From contig NZ_JACHMD010000001.1 in the NCBI RefSeq assembly GCF_014204835.1, positions 806,001-870,000 on the forward strand: DNA of 64,000 nt, read 5' to 3'. This DNA is from Microbacterium marinum (GTDB lineage: Bacteria; Actinomycetota; Actinomycetes; Actinomycetales; Microbacteriaceae). The notes under the pieces were generated by a model, which saw nothing but the letters and a program-made list of their open reading frames with translations, ran no database searches and was not told where the DNA came from. The position numbers were made by a program, and so were the translations under genes. The stretch's first letter is position 1; every line of letters begins with the position of its first letter. Below are positions 35,911 to 46,109 of the stretch, in pieces.

Positions 35911-36210
35911 TTAGTTCGGCATCTCGGATCCGGCTTCGTAGTCCCCGTTCAACCAGTCCGACAGCCCCGCCATCATCTCGCCCGCAGCGACGTGCGACGG
36001 GTCGCGCCGAAACTCGGCAAAGTCCGCCTCGGATGCGAACGACGCATCCTCGACGATCACCCGCCCCTTCCGCATATCCGACGATCGCTCGACCCGCCAC
36101 GACAGCACCGATGGCAGCGCCTCGAGTGCGCGAAGCGAGGCAATCGCCGCATCGACGTCTGCTTCAGAGATGTGGTCGTACACGCGGAACAGCACGATGT
36201 GCCGGATCAC
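35911..36210 (-). CDS. Dabb (stress-responsive alpha/beta barrel) family protein
   Basis: 99 residues, the usual length for one Dabb domain. The start MIRHIVLFRVYDHISEADV and the later ASFASEADFAEFRRDPSH follow the ferredoxin-like Dabb pattern, with a conserved His4 and a late His near 74. Such proteins are dimeric, and some are cyclases or stress proteins. It lies three bases from the end of fcl on the same strand. Function not assigned. Confidence 0.82.
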   Translation of the reverse strand: MIRHIVLFRVYDHISEADVDAAIASLRALEALPSVLSWRVERSSDMRKGRVIVEDASFASEADFAEFRRDPSHVAAGEMMAGLSDWLNGDYEAGSEMPN

Positions 36211-36213
36211 GCG

Positions 36214-37197
36214 TTACTCGCGAATGGTGTCGACGTGGTCGCGGTACCAGGCGACCGTCCGCTCCAGGCCTTCCTGAAGGCTGATCTTCGCCATCCAGCC
36301 CGCCTCGGCGAGCTTCGAGACGTCGAGCAGTTTCTGCGGCGTGCCGTCGGGCTTCGTGGTGTCCCACTCAGTTTCGCCCGCGAAACCCGTGACCTGCCCG
36401 ATCGTCTCTGCGATCTCTCGGATCGTGACGTCGGTACCGGTACCCACGTTCACCTGGTCGGGGCCGTCGTAGTGCTCCATAAGGTGCAGGACGGCGTCGG
36501 CCATGTCGTCCGAGTGGAGGAACTCGCGGCGGGGTGTACCCGTGCCCCAGTTCGTGACGGAGTCGGCACCGGTCTTCGCGGCATCGTCGTAACGACGGAT
36601 GAGCGCCGGCAGCACGTGCGAACCCTTCGGCGAGAAGTTGTCGTTGGGTCCGTAGAGGTTGGTCGGCATCGCGCTGATCCACGGGAGCCCGTACTGGCGG
36701 CGAACTGCCTGGGTGTGGAGGATGCCGGCGATCTTGGCGATCGCGTATGCGTCGTTCGTGGGCTCGAGGTGCCCGGTGAGAAGCGAGTCCTCGCGGATCG
36801 GCTGCTCGGCGAACTTCGGATAGATGCACGACGAACCGAGGAACGCAACGCGCTCCACGTCGTTTGCGAGCGCCGCGTCGAGCACGTTTGTTTGGATCCG
36901 CATGTTGTCCGAGAGGAAGTCGACCGGGTACGTGCTGTTGGCGAGGATGCCACCGACCTTCGCCGCGGCGAGGACGATGTAGCGGGGCTTGATCTCCGCC
37001 ATGTACGCGAAGACGTCGTCGCGGTTCTTGAGGTCGAGTTCCGCCGAGGTCTTGCCGACGACGTGGGCGAATCCCTCCGCCTCGAGCTTGCGGACGATGG
37101 CGGAGCCGACGAGACCGCGGTGACCGGCGACGTAGAAGGTCGCGTCGCGGTCGAGTTCGCCCGGGGTGTACGCGACCCCGTCGACGGCGGCGGTCAC
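36214..37197 (-). CDS. fcl: GDP-L-fucose synthase
   Basis: 327 residues from GTG 37197, whose GTGA overlaps the gmd stop. It is an extended short-chain dehydrogenase with NADPH motif GHRGLVGSA (near 24-33), catalytic SSCIYPK and Tyr151-x3-Lys155 in AYAIAKIAG. It converts GDP-4-keto-6-deoxymannose to GDP-L-fucose by epimerisation and reduction. Together with gmd it supplies the fucose donor for the polysaccharide. A 4-residue-longer start at 37209 is possible. Confidence 0.95.
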   Translation of the reverse strand: MTAAVDGVAYTPGELDRDATFYVAGHRGLVGSAIVRKLEAEGFAHVVGKTSAELDLKNRDDVFAYMAEIKPRYIVLAAAKVGGILANSTYPVDFLSDNMRIQTNVLDAALANDVERVAFLGSSCIYPKFAEQPIREDSLLTGHLEPTNDAYAIAKIAGILHTQAVRRQYGLPWISAMPTNLYGPNDNFSPKGSHVLPALIRRYDDAAKTGADSVTNWGTGTPRREFLHSDDMADAVLHLMEHYDGPDQVNVGTGTDVTIREIAETIGQVTGFAGETEWDTTKPDGTPQKLLDVSKLAEAGWMAKISLQEGLERTVAWYRDHVDTIRE

Positions 37198-38222
37198 GCG
37201 GTGCCCCACGATGCGAGCTTGACGGTGTCGATCCAGTCCGGTCCCTTTTCGAGCGCTTCCACGTCTGCGTCAACCATGAGCTTGGCCAGTTCCTTCCCGT
37301 GAATGGTGGGAACCCAGCCGAGCTTGTCGGCGGCCTTCGAGGGGTCGGCGATGAGTGCATCGACCTCGGTCGGCCGGAGGTACCGCTCGTCGAATTTCAC
37401 GTACTCCTGCCAGTCGAGGCCGACGTGGCCGAAGGAGGTCTCCAGGAAGTCGCGGATGGTGATGCCCGAACCGGTGCCGAGCACGAAGTCCTCGGGCTCA
37501 TCCGCCTGCAGCATCCGCCACATCCCCTCGACGTACTCGGCCGCGTAGCCCCAATCGCGGATGGAGTCGAGGTTGCCGAGGTAGACGTCCTTCTGGACCC
37601 CCGCCTTGATGCGGGCGACGGCACGGGTGATCTTGCGGGTGACGAAGGTCTCACCACGGCGCGGGGATTCGTGGTTGAAGAGGATGCCGTTCACCGCGAA
37701 CATGTCGTACGCCTCGCGGTAGTTCTTCGTGATCCAGTACGAGTAGAGCTTCGCGACACCGTAGGGAGAACGCGGGTAGAACGGGGTGTCCTCCCCCTGC
37801 GGCGGGGGAGTGGCGCCGAAGAGCTCGGAGGTGGATGCCTGGTAGAACCGGGTCTTGATCCCGGAGAGGCGAACCGCCTCGAGCAGACGGACCGTGCCCG
37901 TGCCAGTGGTGTCTGCCGTGTGCTCGGGCTCGTCGAACGAGACGCGCACGTGCGACTGCGCCGCGAGGTTGTAGACCTCGTCGGGGTTGATCTCGGCCAT
38001 GAGCGTGACCATGCGGGCGCCGTCGCTGAGATCGCCGTAGTGAAGGAAGAGCTTCGCATTCGGGTCATGCGGGTCCACGTAGAGGTGGTCGATCCGGTGC
38101 GTGTTGAAGGTAGAGGCGCGACGGATGAGCCCGTGCACCTCGTAGCCCTTCGAAAGCAGCAGCTCGGCGAGGTAAGAACCGTCCTGGCCAGTGATGCCGG
38201 TGATGAGTGCGCGCTTAGTCAA
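37194..38222 (-). CDS. gmd: GDP-mannose 4,6-dehydratase
   Basis: 342-343 residues from TTG 38222, preceded by AGGGGGAAG. This start leads directly into [19 protein letters not shown], the NADP-binding motif. The catalytic Thr132/Glu134 (STSELFG) and Tyr154/Lys158 (SPYGVAKLY) are present. It makes GDP-4-keto-6-deoxymannose. No GDP-mannose synthesis genes (manB/manC) are in the window, so that precursor is made elsewhere. Coupled to fcl by overlap. Confidence 0.95.
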   Translation of the reverse strand: MTKRALITGITGQDGSYLAELLLSKGYEVHGLIRRASTFNTHRIDHLYVDPHDPNAKLFLHYGDLSDGARMVTLMAEINPDEVYNLAAQSHVRVSFDEPEHTADTTGTGTVRLLEAVRLSGIKTRFYQASTSELFGATPPPQGEDTPFYPRSPYGVAKLYSYWITKNYREAYDMFAVNGILFNHESPRRGETFVTRKITRAVARIKAGVQKDVYLGNLDSIRDWGYAAEYVEGMWRMLQADEPEDFVLGTGSGITIRDFLETSFGHVGLDWQEYVKFDERYLRPTEVDALIADPSKAADKLGWVPTIHGKELAKLMVDADVEALEKGPDWIDTVKLASWGTA

Positions 38223-38256
38223 GGTGAGCTTCCCCCTGCGTGAAGTGACCGTCTGC

Positions 38257-39528
38257 TCATTCCCCGGCCGCACGCGAGGGCCGCGCGCGGTCTCCGTCGA
38301 TGAGCGTTTCGAGAAGCGTAGCGAATGAATCGATCGCGAATGTTTCGTCGAGCACCGTCTCGCGATAACGCTTGCCGTTCTGCCCCAGCTCGTCGGCGCG
38401 AGCATGATCGCGGCCGAGCGCGAGGCTCTCCGTGAGCAACGACTTCGGGCTGCCGGCCGGCACGACGACCCCTGCTCCTGCAGAGCGAATCTCATCGGCG
38501 GTGATCCCCTTTTCATCGGTGGCGGCGATGACGGGCCGCCCGCTGGAGAAGTAGGACGTCAGTTTGCTCGGCACCGCCATCTCGCTGACGCCGGGGTACT
38601 CGTTGACGAGCAGGATGTCGGCGGCGGCCAGGGCTGCGGAGAACTCGGTGTCGGGCAGCGGGTCGATGAACTGCAGGGTGGGGGTGCCGTCGCCGAGGGC
38701 GCGCAGGCGGTCGCGTTCGCCGCCGCCGCCCATGAGCACGAAGCGCACGTTCTCGCCGCGTTCGGCCGCGAGTCGGGCGGCGTCGACGACGTTGCCGAGG
38801 CCTTGTTTGATGCCCATGTTGCCGGCGTGCAGCACGACGACCTCGTCACCCCAACCGAGGGTGGCTCTTGCGGCGGCGCGGTCGGTGGGCGGGGTGGGGG
38901 CGAGGTGCGTCCAGTTGCGTACGACGTGGATGCGTTCGCGGGGGATGTCGAAGTCGTCGCTCACGCGCTCGGCGAATCGGTCGTGGATGACGACGACGCG
39001 GTCTGCCTTCGACAGCAGCCACTTCTCGGTCAGCTGGATGATGCGGCTGCTGAGGCCGCCGGCTTGGCCGGTCTCGCGCATGCCGAGCCAGTAGAGGTCC
39101 TGCACCCAGACGATGAGGGGGGTCTGGCGGTAGAAGATCTTGAGGCGGAGGGCCGCCAGTGCTGACGAGAAGAGGGCGGGGGAGACGGCGATGACGGCGT
39201 CGGGCTGCCGGAGCGGTGCCGCGAGGAGCCTCGCTCCGAAGCTGAGTTCGGAGAGCAGACGACGGATGCCGCTGGGCTTGCGCGGCACGTAATGACGAAG
39301 GCGCAGCACGTCGGCGCCGTCGAGATGTTCGCTCCGCGACCACTGCCCGTAACCTGGCGACACACGCCACTCCGGATAATGAGGATGCGTCGTGACCACG
39401 TGAGTCCGGTATCCTCGCCTCGTCAGGCCGCGCATCATCGCACCGGTGTAGGGGGAGATCCCGGTCGGCTCGGGAGGGTAGTTGACTCCCAGTACAGTGA
39501 CTGCGGGGGCGGGACGCGACATGTTCAT
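38257..39528 (-). CDS. WcaI-like GT4 glycosyltransferase
   Basis: 423 residues. It starts [21 protein letters not shown] and has two Rossmann halves. The donor site in the second is [18 protein letters not shown], in place of the usual E-x7-E. WcaI acts in colanic-acid assembly, and the similarity in start and linkers to that family is good. Its position next to gmd and fcl suits a fucose- or mannose-using transferase. It is divergent from the acetyltransferase at 39575; about 46 bases separate them and likely carry both promoters. Confidence 0.85.
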   Translation of the reverse strand: MNMSRPAPAVTVLGVNYPPEPTGISPYTGAMMRGLTRRGYRTHVVTTHPHYPEWRVSPGYGQWSRSEHLDGADVLRLRHYVPRKPSGIRRLLSELSFGARLLAAPLRQPDAVIAVSPALFSSALAALRLKIFYRQTPLIVWVQDLYWLGMRETGQAGGLSSRIIQLTEKWLLSKADRVVVIHDRFAERVSDDFDIPRERIHVVRNWTHLAPTPPTDRAAARATLGWGDEVVVLHAGNMGIKQGLGNVVDAARLAAERGENVRFVLMGGGGERDRLRALGDGTPTLQFIDPLPDTEFSAALAAADILLVNEYPGVSEMAVPSKLTSYFSSGRPVIAATDEKGITADEIRSAGAGVVVPAGSPKSLLTESLALGRDHARADELGQNGKRYRETVLDETFAIDSFATLLETLIDGDRARPSRAAGE

Positions 39529-39574
39529 GACCCTAGCCGCGCGACGGTTTCGGTCTGGTTTCAGAAGGTGGACG

Positions 39575-40144
39575 ATGTCTGATATCCCGGTGATCGACCT
39601 CTCGAAAGCCCCCGGCGAGCGAGCGGCCTGGGATCGCCCGGCGTGGGTCGTCTACCTCTGGGCAGTGTGCGAGCTGCTGTTCGTGATCAACCCGTGGCAG
39701 ATCAGTTCCGGCCTCCGGGTGCGGGTGCTGAGGGCGTTCGGCGCGGAGATCGGCGACGGTGTGGTCTTCCGCCCGCGCACGCGGGTGAAGTTCCCGTGGA
39801 AGCTGCACATCGGCGACCGTTCGTGGATCGGCGAGGGAGTGTGGTTCCATAATCAAGACCACATTCACATCGCCAACGACGTCGTCATCTCACAGGAGAC
39901 CTTCTTGACGACGGGTTCGCACGCTCATCGAAGTGACATGGCGCTCATCACCCGCCCGATTCACGTCGAGGCCGGCGCCTGGATCACCTCGCGCTGTGTG
40001 GTGCTCGGCGGAACGCGTGTGGGCCGCTCAGCGCTCGTCCGCCCGCTCACACTCCTTGACGGCAACGAGATTCCCGCCGCCGAGGTGTGGGGCGGAAACC
40101 CGGCCGCGTTCGTCGCCGACCGATTCGCAGGAGCAGCCGCATGA
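39575..40144 (+). CDS. WcaF-like hexapeptide O-acetyltransferase
   Basis: 189 residues from ATG 39575, with AAGGTGG upstream. A left-handed beta-helix with hexapeptide steps contains GDGVVFRPRTRVKFPWKLHIGDRSWIGEG and the acetyl-CoA site around TTGSHAH. The N-terminal WQISSGLRVRVLRAFGAEIG is typical of WcaF, which acetylates colanic acid precursors. It begins the plus-strand arm of the locus. It overlaps the next gene by 4 bases (ATGA). Confidence 0.88.
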   Translation: MSDIPVIDLSKAPGERAAWDRPAWVVYLWAVCELLFVINPWQISSGLRVRVLRAFGAEIGDGVVFRPRTRVKFPWKLHIGDRSWIGEGVWFHNQDHIHIANDVVISQETFLTTGSHAHRSDMALITRPIHVEAGAWITSRCVVLGGTRVGRSALVRPLTLLDGNEIPAAEVWGGNPAAFVADRFAGAAA

Positions 40145-40986
40145 CACGTATCTCGACGATCTCAGTGATCGTGCTCACCAAGAACGAAGAAGCAGGACTC
40201 GGCAACACGCTGGAGCGGCTGAAGCACTTCGATGACGTCATCGTCGTCGACTCTCTGAGCGATGATCGCACCGTAGAAATCGCGACGTCGCATGGCGCAC
40301 GCGTCGTCGACTTCGCCTGGAACGGTCAGTACCCCAAGAAGAAGCAGTGGGCGCTCGAGAACGCCGGCACGAAGAATAAGTGGGTCCTCCTTCTTGATGC
40401 TGACGAGTTTCCCTCTGGGTCTCTCGTCAAGGAACTCGCAGAGCTCCAGCCTGTGCTCGAGAGCGCGGCGGAGGGGGCTTATGACATCAACCTGCTCTAC
40501 CGGTTCGCGGGAAAGTATCTTCGTTACGGTCACGTTGTCACGAAGCGGTCATTGCTGCACGTCGAACGGGCAAGATTTCCCGTTATCGACGACTTGGGTG
40601 CCCCGGGCATTCGGGAGGTTGAGGGTCACTACCAGCCCGAGGTGCTGGCTCCCATAGGCAAGTTGGGAAACCGCATCGTTCACGATGACCGAGACCCCGT
40701 TTCGAGCTGGTTCGCGCGACACAACCGCTACTCCGATTGGGAAGCGCACCTGCGTATGAACGAGGAACTGCGGAAGGATATCGCCAGCAAGCGCACGCTG
40801 AAAGGCAAGTTCTTCGACGCGGTACCGTTCAAGCCCGCGCTCTTCTTCGGCTACGCCTATATCGCGCGGGCCGGCTTCCTCGACGGCCGCGCCGGGTTCG
40901 ACTACGCCACAGCACTCGCGACGTACTACTGGCAAATCGGAGTCAAGACTCGAGAACTTTCTCGCGGAACGGTACACGTTTCGTGA
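40141..40986 (+). CDS. GT2 glycosyltransferase (WaaE/LgtF-like)
   Basis: 281 residues. The GT2 domain has VIVLTKNEEAGL, VVDSLSDDRT, the DXD-like LLDADEFPSG and a late acceptor part (HRTLKGKF-like). No membrane helix, so a cytoplasmic enzyme acting on lipid-linked sugar. The family includes beta-1,4-glucosyltransferases, but the donor is not determined. ATG overlaps the upstream stop; its own stop overlaps the next GTG. Confidence 0.85.
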   Translation: MTRISTISVIVLTKNEEAGLGNTLERLKHFDDVIVVDSLSDDRTVEIATSHGARVVDFAWNGQYPKKKQWALENAGTKNKWVLLLDADEFPSGSLVKELAELQPVLESAAEGAYDINLLYRFAGKYLRYGHVVTKRSLLHVERARFPVIDDLGAPGIREVEGHYQPEVLAPIGKLGNRIVHDDRDPVSSWFARHNRYSDWEAHLRMNEELRKDIASKRTLKGKFFDAVPFKPALFFGYAYIARAGFLDGRAGFDYATALATYYWQIGVKTRELSRGTVHVS

Positions 40987-42410
40987 GCAAAGCCTTATCG
41001 ATCGCGGTGATCGGCGGAGGCACCGTTGCACTGTATGTCGCGGCCCGACTGGCTGCTTCTTCAGCGGTCACTGTTTATGAGGCCAACGCACGCAGCGCTG
41101 CCCCAGATCTTCTTCTCGGATCGAATCGGTCGCTCGGCTCTCACGCCGGAAGTACGGACGCGTGGTTGTCTGCATGGGGGGGGACGAGCAAGATTTGGGG
41201 TGGCCAGTTACTGCCCTGGGAGGCTTGGGAGTTCGAAGGCCTCACGGGGTCCTCGTGGCCGCTCCGATACGATGAACTGCTGCCCCACTATGAGGCGGTG
41301 CGCACTAACCTTGGCCTTCCCCCGATCCACGGCATAATCCACGAGGGTCTAAGTGGTGACGAGGAGGTCCTGCGATCCGACGAAAACTTCACGGTACGCA
41401 GATCGACGTGGATGCCCAAGAGGCAACGCGACTTCACAAGGAACTCGTCGCTCTCGCGACATCTCGCGACGGTTGCGCAAAGGCGCGGTGCGATTGTGGA
41501 TCGATTCGAGCCCCACGGAACGCAGTTTCGCATCCACTATCGTGACCTCTCGTCGCACCAGCGGTTCGTTGATGTCGTCGACCGAGTTGTCGTCGCGGCC
41601 GGCACGCTCGGAAATGTTCGCGTGCTGTCGAAGTCCTTGGGTGCGGGTGCAAACGAACACGTAGGTCACGGATTCATGGACCACGTATCGGCTCGAGTCG
41701 CGCGCTTTCAGGTTTCAGACTGGAACCTGTATCGCCGTGCTTTCGCGCACAGGCGTCGGGGCGGAGTGCGAACCACACTTAAACTCGTCACCACTCCTGC
41801 GCTAGTCCGTCGAGAGTCGGTCTTGCCTGCCTACGCTCATTGGGAGTTTGACGTACAGCAGGCGTCGCTTCGACAGCTCGGTCGCGCGAGGGTAACTGGC
41901 GAGGGCATACGTCGGATGCCTCGAGAGCTCACGCAAGTCGCAGACGCAACCGCGAGGGCTCTGGTGAGCGGGCAACGTGTCCTTCCACAGTTTGCGACAC
42001 CGTACCTGCGGGTTGACGTCGAGCAACCGCCGCGCGTCTCTCGTTCAATCACCTGGCGACCCGACCCAAACGACGGCCACCTAGACGTTGTATGGGACAT
42101 CAGTGACGCGGAGCGAGCTTCAATCAAGAGAGTGGGCGTGCTCGCGACTGAGCGAATACTCAATGCCGACTGCGGTGTCGTTTCCGCTACTCCAATCGAT
42201 AGTCACGAGTTCGTGGATACGAAGCACATGATGGGCGGAGCTCGGATGGGTCGTGAAGCACGGGACTCGGTCGTCGACTCGGACTGCCAGATCCACGACT
42301 TGGATGGGGCCTGGGTCGCTGGCGCATCAGTGTTTCCCTCGGGTGGTGTTGCGAACCCAACTTTCACCGCGCTAGCGCTGGCCGACCGAATGGTGCAACA
42401 AATTGACTGA
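40983..42410 (+). CDS. GMC-family FAD oxidoreductase
   Basis: 475 residues from GTG 40983. It has the FAD-binding GGGTVALYVAARL near the start, YDELLPHYEAVR, and a GMC C-terminal domain with the active-site His in TKHMMGGARMG and Asn in SGGVANPTFTALAL. GMC enzymes oxidise alcohol groups, including sugars and polyols. It overlaps both neighbours by a few bases, so it belongs to the polysaccharide operon. A role in making a keto-sugar or modified sugar is inferred; such pairs with an aldo/keto reductase could invert a hydroxyl. Its base composition is less GC-rich than the housekeeping genes. Confidence 0.82.
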   Translation: MSKALSIAVIGGGTVALYVAARLAASSAVTVYEANARSAAPDLLLGSNRSLGSHAGSTDAWLSAWGGTSKIWGGQLLPWEAWEFEGLTGSSWPLRYDELLPHYEAVRTNLGLPPIHGIIHEGLSGDEEVLRSDENFTVRRSTWMPKRQRDFTRNSSLSRHLATVAQRRGAIVDRFEPHGTQFRIHYRDLSSHQRFVDVVDRVVVAAGTLGNVRVLSKSLGAGANEHVGHGFMDHVSARVARFQVSDWNLYRRAFAHRRRGGVRTTLKLVTTPALVRRESVLPAYAHWEFDVQQASLRQLGRARVTGEGIRRMPRELTQVADATARALVSGQRVLPQFATPYLRVDVEQPPRVSRSITWRPDPNDGHLDVVWDISDAERASIKRVGVLATERILNADCGVVSATPIDSHEFVDTKHMMGGARMGREARDSVVDSDCQIHDLDGAWVAGASVFPSGGVANPTFTALALADRMVQQID

Positions 42411-43317
42411 TCTTGTACAGAACCGGCTGGGCCTTGGGATGGCTACGGTCATGCGTGAGCCCAATGCGGGTCGTCGCGAACGACTCCTGGACGCTGCATA
42501 CGAGCAGGGGTTCCGTTATTTCGACGTTGCGCCGATATACGGCTTTGGTACAGCCGAGGCCGAGATCGGGAAACTCGTGGGACGCGGGGCCACGGACCTA
42601 CAAGTGGCGACGAAGTTCGGCCGTGACGTGACGCAGGCTGGATCGATGATCCGCAGACTTCAGCAGCCTGCGCGATGGGTTGCAAGGGCAGTCCCCGGAG
42701 TTCGGCACGCGTTTCGCCAAACAAGCGGCGGAGTGCGTTCCACCGATGCGCCGGCCCTCGACGAGTTCAGGGCCAACCTTGACTTGAGTCTCGCGGCGCT
42801 TCGCTTGGACTCTGTAGAGACTTATCTCTCGCACGAGATCGAATGGAGCGACGAGTGGACTGCACTCTGGGAGCAGTTGCGCGCTACCGACCTGCCGATC
42901 AAGTCCATCGGCATTTCGGGTTCGCACAGTCTTCTCCAGTCGTACCCTTCGACGGTCGTCGACGGATCGCCGGTCATGCAACTTCCATTGACAGACGCGC
43001 ACCTTGACGTCCAGGCGGACGTGCTCTACGCCGCGGTCTCGACACTCCGAACGCGGTTTGGTGCACTATCTGCGGACCGCGCTGCCGTGCTTGATCGCTG
43101 GAATCTCCGTTCAGACACCGACGACTATGCGGTCACCGGCCTTCTCGTGGCGGCGGCGATCAGGCGATATCCGCAGGCTCGCGTCCTCGTGGGCACGACA
43201 TCGGTGTCTCATCTTGCTGCGTTCACGCGCGAGGTTCCCATCTGGAGCGAATCAACATCCGTTGACTGGCGAACCGTCGAAGCCGATTTGTTCGATGTGG
43301 CTGGGGCAATCGCATGA
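42403..43317 (+). CDS. Aldo/keto reductase in the polysaccharide operon
   Basis: 304 residues from TTG 42403, inside the end of the preceding gene. The AKR catalytic set is visible: Asp41 and Tyr46 in FDVAPIYGFG, Lys71 in VATKFGRD, and a His in YLSHEIEW. It is an NADPH-dependent reductase of the TIM-barrel fold. Adjacent to a GMC oxidase it may complete an oxidation-reduction epimerisation of a sugar (inference). The start is uncertain but no better codon exists before the conserved block. Confidence 0.82.
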   Translation: MTDLVQNRLGLGMATVMREPNAGRRERLLDAAYEQGFRYFDVAPIYGFGTAEAEIGKLVGRGATDLQVATKFGRDVTQAGSMIRRLQQPARWVARAVPGVRHAFRQTSGGVRSTDAPALDEFRANLDLSLAALRLDSVETYLSHEIEWSDEWTALWEQLRATDLPIKSIGISGSHSLLQSYPSTVVDGSPVMQLPLTDAHLDVQADVLYAAVSTLRTRFGALSADRAAVLDRWNLRSDTDDYAVTGLLVAAAIRRYPQARVLVGTTSVSHLAAFTREVPIWSESTSVDWRTVEADLFDVAGAIA

Positions 43318-44504
43318 AGATCGTCCAGGTGATCTCAGTCATAGCTACCAAGTACGGAGGTCCATCGACAGGGAGCGTTGAGCTGAACAAGCAGCTCAAC
43401 GCTCGCGGAGTTGACGCACTTCTCCTCACGTCCCGGCTCAACGGATCGGGACCCCAACTCTCCGATGACGAGATCGAACAACTTGTACACGGCGGCGCAC
43501 AAATCGCAGCCTACAAAGCAAGTGCCCCGCGTCGCCTCCAAAATAGCTGGGGCCTACTTCGCGCAATAGTTTGCGAGGTGAGGAGTGCGGACCTCGTCCA
43601 TATGCACGGCCAATACCTGATCCCACACGCCGCCGCATATATCGCGGCGCGTAGATGGGGGGTCCCGTACGGAATTCAGCCCCACGGTGGGCTCGAACCG
43701 TACCAGAGAGCCCAATCGCGTGTCCAGAAAGTCATCTACGGATGGCTAATCGGAAGTCGCATGCTGCGCAATGCGAGCTATGTGCAGTTTGCCTCGGAAT
43801 CAGAGGCCCAGCACGCAGCCGATGTCGTGCGTACCGAACAGGCGCGGGTCGCTCCCCTCGGCGCAACCTTGGCTCAGGAGAGGCCCATGCGTTCAGTCGA
43901 GGAGTGGCTGGAACGAACGCCCCGCGAGTCGGTCTACCTGTTCCTGGGGCGGCTAGCGAGGAAGAAGCGGCCGGAAGTCCTACTCGATGCTTGGGCTACC
44001 AGCGGGATAGGTCGAACTGGGTCGCGTCTCATCATCGCAGGTCCGGACGATGAGCTTACGGTCGCTGAGCTGAGCGAGAAGGCTCGTCACTTGGATATTG
44101 CGGACCAAGTGCTATTCACGGGCCGGGTCGACGCGCACGAGAGGTCGTGGCTGTACTCTCAATCAGGCGTCTTTGTCCTCCCGTCCGATAATGAGAATTT
44201 CGCACTCACCGTCGCGGAGGCCATGCTGAGCGGGTGCTACGCAGTCGTCACGACAAACGTCGCGGCCGCTACCCACGTGAATCGTGCGGGAGGTGGAACT
44301 GTGCTCGACGGTGTAGGTGACCTCGCGGCGACGTTGACCACGCTGGCTGCCGAGCCGTCTACAGTACGGAGCGGCGGGATTCGAGCTGCGGAGTATGCAG
44401 CCCGGGAACTCACCTGGGAACCGCTGGCCAGGTCAATCGAGGCAGAATTGCCCCTCGGGCCAACCGAAACTCCGCGGCCGCGACGGCGGAGCCGTACGGT
44501 CTGA
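43314..44504 (+). CDS. GT4-family glycosyltransferase
   Basis: 396 residues. An N-terminal acceptor domain beginning MKIVQVISVIATKYGGPSTGS is followed by a GT4 donor domain with YLFLGRLARKKRPE and DNENFALTVAEAM, which carries the ExxxxxxxE-type donor motif. It uses a nucleotide sugar to extend the repeat unit. ATG overlaps the upstream stop (ATGA). It is the last gene of the plus-strand arm; IS sequence begins 78 bases after it. Confidence 0.87.
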   Translation: MKIVQVISVIATKYGGPSTGSVELNKQLNARGVDALLLTSRLNGSGPQLSDDEIEQLVHGGAQIAAYKASAPRRLQNSWGLLRAIVCEVRSADLVHMHGQYLIPHAAAYIAARRWGVPYGIQPHGGLEPYQRAQSRVQKVIYGWLIGSRMLRNASYVQFASESEAQHAADVVRTEQARVAPLGATLAQERPMRSVEEWLERTPRESVYLFLGRLARKKRPEVLLDAWATSGIGRTGSRLIIAGPDDELTVAELSEKARHLDIADQVLFTGRVDAHERSWLYSQSGVFVLPSDNENFALTVAEAMLSGCYAVVTTNVAAATHVNRAGGGTVLDGVGDLAATLTTLAAEPSTVRSGGIRAAEYAARELTWEPLARSIEAELPLGPTETPRPRRRSRTV

Positions 44505-44633
44505 CTCGCGCACCGCTTTCTTGGTGATTACGGAGGATTGACTCGCATCCCGCCGTCGGCCAGCGGCACCTGCGACACGCCCTGACTCGCCCCGGCATGT
44601 CCGGAGACATGATTCCTTGGAAGGATCTGTCTC

Positions 44634-44957
44634 ATGGGACGTCCCAGCAAGTATCCGCGCGAGCTTCGTGAGCGCGCTGTCCGTATGGTCGCCGAGGTAC
44701 GGGGTGACTATCCGAGCGAGTACGCCGCGATGACCGCTGTCGCGCAGATGCTCGGGATCGGGTCGCCGGAAACGATCCGCACCTGGATCCGCAGGCAGCA
44801 GGTCGACGCGGGCGACCGGCCCGGAGTCACGACCGACGCCGCGGTGGAGATCAAGCGACTAAAGCGGGAGAACGCGGAACTGCGGCGGGCGAACGAGATC
44901 TTAAAGGCGGCCTCGGCCTTCTTCGCGGCCGAACTCGACCGGCCACACAAGCGATAG
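44634..44957 (+). CDS. IS3-family transposase OrfA (outer element)
   Basis: 107 residues. A helix-turn-helix domain (KYPRELRERAVRMVAEV..., QMLGIGSPETIRTWIRR) is followed by a leucine-zipper-like stretch (IKRLKRENAELRRANEILKAAS). It is full length. In this family a -1 frameshift near its end would give the full transposase, but the OrfB portion is broken here, so the element cannot move by itself. Confidence 0.93.
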   Translation: MGRPSKYPRELRERAVRMVAEVRGDYPSEYAAMTAVAQMLGIGSPETIRTWIRRQQVDAGDRPGVTTDAAVEIKRLKRENAELRRANEILKAASAFFAAELDRPHKR

Positions 44958-45181
44958 TCGGCTTCATCGACGCGCACAAGGACCGCGCCGACGGAGGGCT
45001 CCGATGGGGTGTCGAGTCGATCTGCGCCGTGCTCACCCAGCACGGCGTGAAGATCGCCCCATCGACCTACTACGACGCGAGAGATCGCGGTCCGTCACCG
45101 CGGATCGTGTCGGACGAGAGGTGGAAGCCGATCATCCTGACCACGTGGCAGACGCACCGGAAGGTGCTCGGGGCCCGGAAG
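44954..45181 (+). pseudogene. OrfB N-terminal remnant of the outer IS3 element
   Basis: The frame reading IVGFIDAHKDRADGG...WGVESICAVL...IAPSTYYDARD...TTWQTHRKVLGARK is the N-terminal part of an IS3-type OrfB. It stops making sense at the insertion junction near 45182. The region between 45182 and 45201 is not clearly from either element. Confidence 0.85.
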
Positions 45182-45245
45182 GGGTCTGCCCCGAGTTTGG
45201 TTGACATCTTGACCTGCCCCACGGATTCGGTTCCAGTCCGGGTGG

Positions 45246-46109
45246 CTAACCTGCGGCGGGGATGTCATTGATGTCGAGCGTCTCGTATTCGATGGGTGTG
45301 CGGTAGCCGAGGGCGGAGTGGCGGCGCTGACGGTTATGGAAGATCTCGATGTACTCGAAGATCGCGTTGGCGAGCTCGACCCTCGTCTTCCACTTCTTCC
45401 GGTTCAGCAGTTCGATTTGCATCGATGACCAGAAGCTTTCCATCATCGCGTTGTCGAGCCCGTCGCCGACCGATCCGAACGAGGGCAGCAGCCCGGCGGA
45501 GCGGATCTTCTCCCCGAAGAGCCAGGAGGTGAATTGCGTTCCGTGGTCCGCGTGGACGATCCCTCCGGGCTCCGGACGACGATTCCGGATGGCCATGTCG
45601 AGTGCGTTGATGACGAGCGTGGTGTCCTGCTTGGAGTCGATCGACCAGCCGATGATGCGGCGACTATAGGCGTCGAGAACGGCGGCGCAGTAGACCCAGC
45701 CTTCTCGCGTGCGGTGTTGCGTGATGTCCGTGACCCAGAGCTCGTTCGGACGAGGCCGGGCGAACTTCCGGTTCACGAGATCGTCGGCTGTGACGACACC
45801 ACGGAGCCGCTTGGTGCGGATCGGCCCGGGCAGTCCGTAGATTCCGGCTTGGTGCATAAGCTTGCACACGGTCTTGTCGCTGACGGTGACGCCCATCGCC
45901 ATGGTCAGCTCGGCGTGGACGCGACGGTATCCGTAGGTCCCGCGAGAGGTGACGTGCACCTCCCTGATCAGTCCGGTCAGCCATTGCCGGCGCAACTCGG
46001 ACTGGGTCATCGGTTTCCGCTTGACGCGGTAGTAGTGCTGCCTCGCGACCCCGAGGACGCGGCAGCAACGGTCGATCGGGATCCCGGCGTCGGCGAGGCG
46101 GTCGATCAC
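45246..46109 (-). CDS. IS3-family transposase OrfB (inner element)
   Basis: 287 residues from GTG 46109, which overlaps the OrfA stop. It contains the HTH_21-like region (MIDRLADAGIPIDRCCRVLG) and the rve integrase core with the DDE triad: Asp in WVTDITQ, Asp in VHADHGTQFTS and Glu in MMESFWSSMQ. It is full length, so the element may be active. The OrfA tail has CCCAAAAGG near the overlap, a possible -1 slippage site for making the fusion transposase. Confidence 0.93.
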   Translation of the reverse strand: MIDRLADAGIPIDRCCRVLGVARQHYYRVKRKPMTQSELRRQWLTGLIREVHVTSRGTYGYRRVHAELTMAMGVTVSDKTVCKLMHQAGIYGLPGPIRTKRLRGVVTADDLVNRKFARPRPNELWVTDITQHRTREGWVYCAAVLDAYSRRIIGWSIDSKQDTTLVINALDMAIRNRRPEPGGIVHADHGTQFTSWLFGEKIRSAGLLPSFGSVGDGLDNAMMESFWSSMQIELLNRKKWKTRVELANAIFEYIEIFHNRQRRHSALGYRTPIEYETLDINDIPAAG

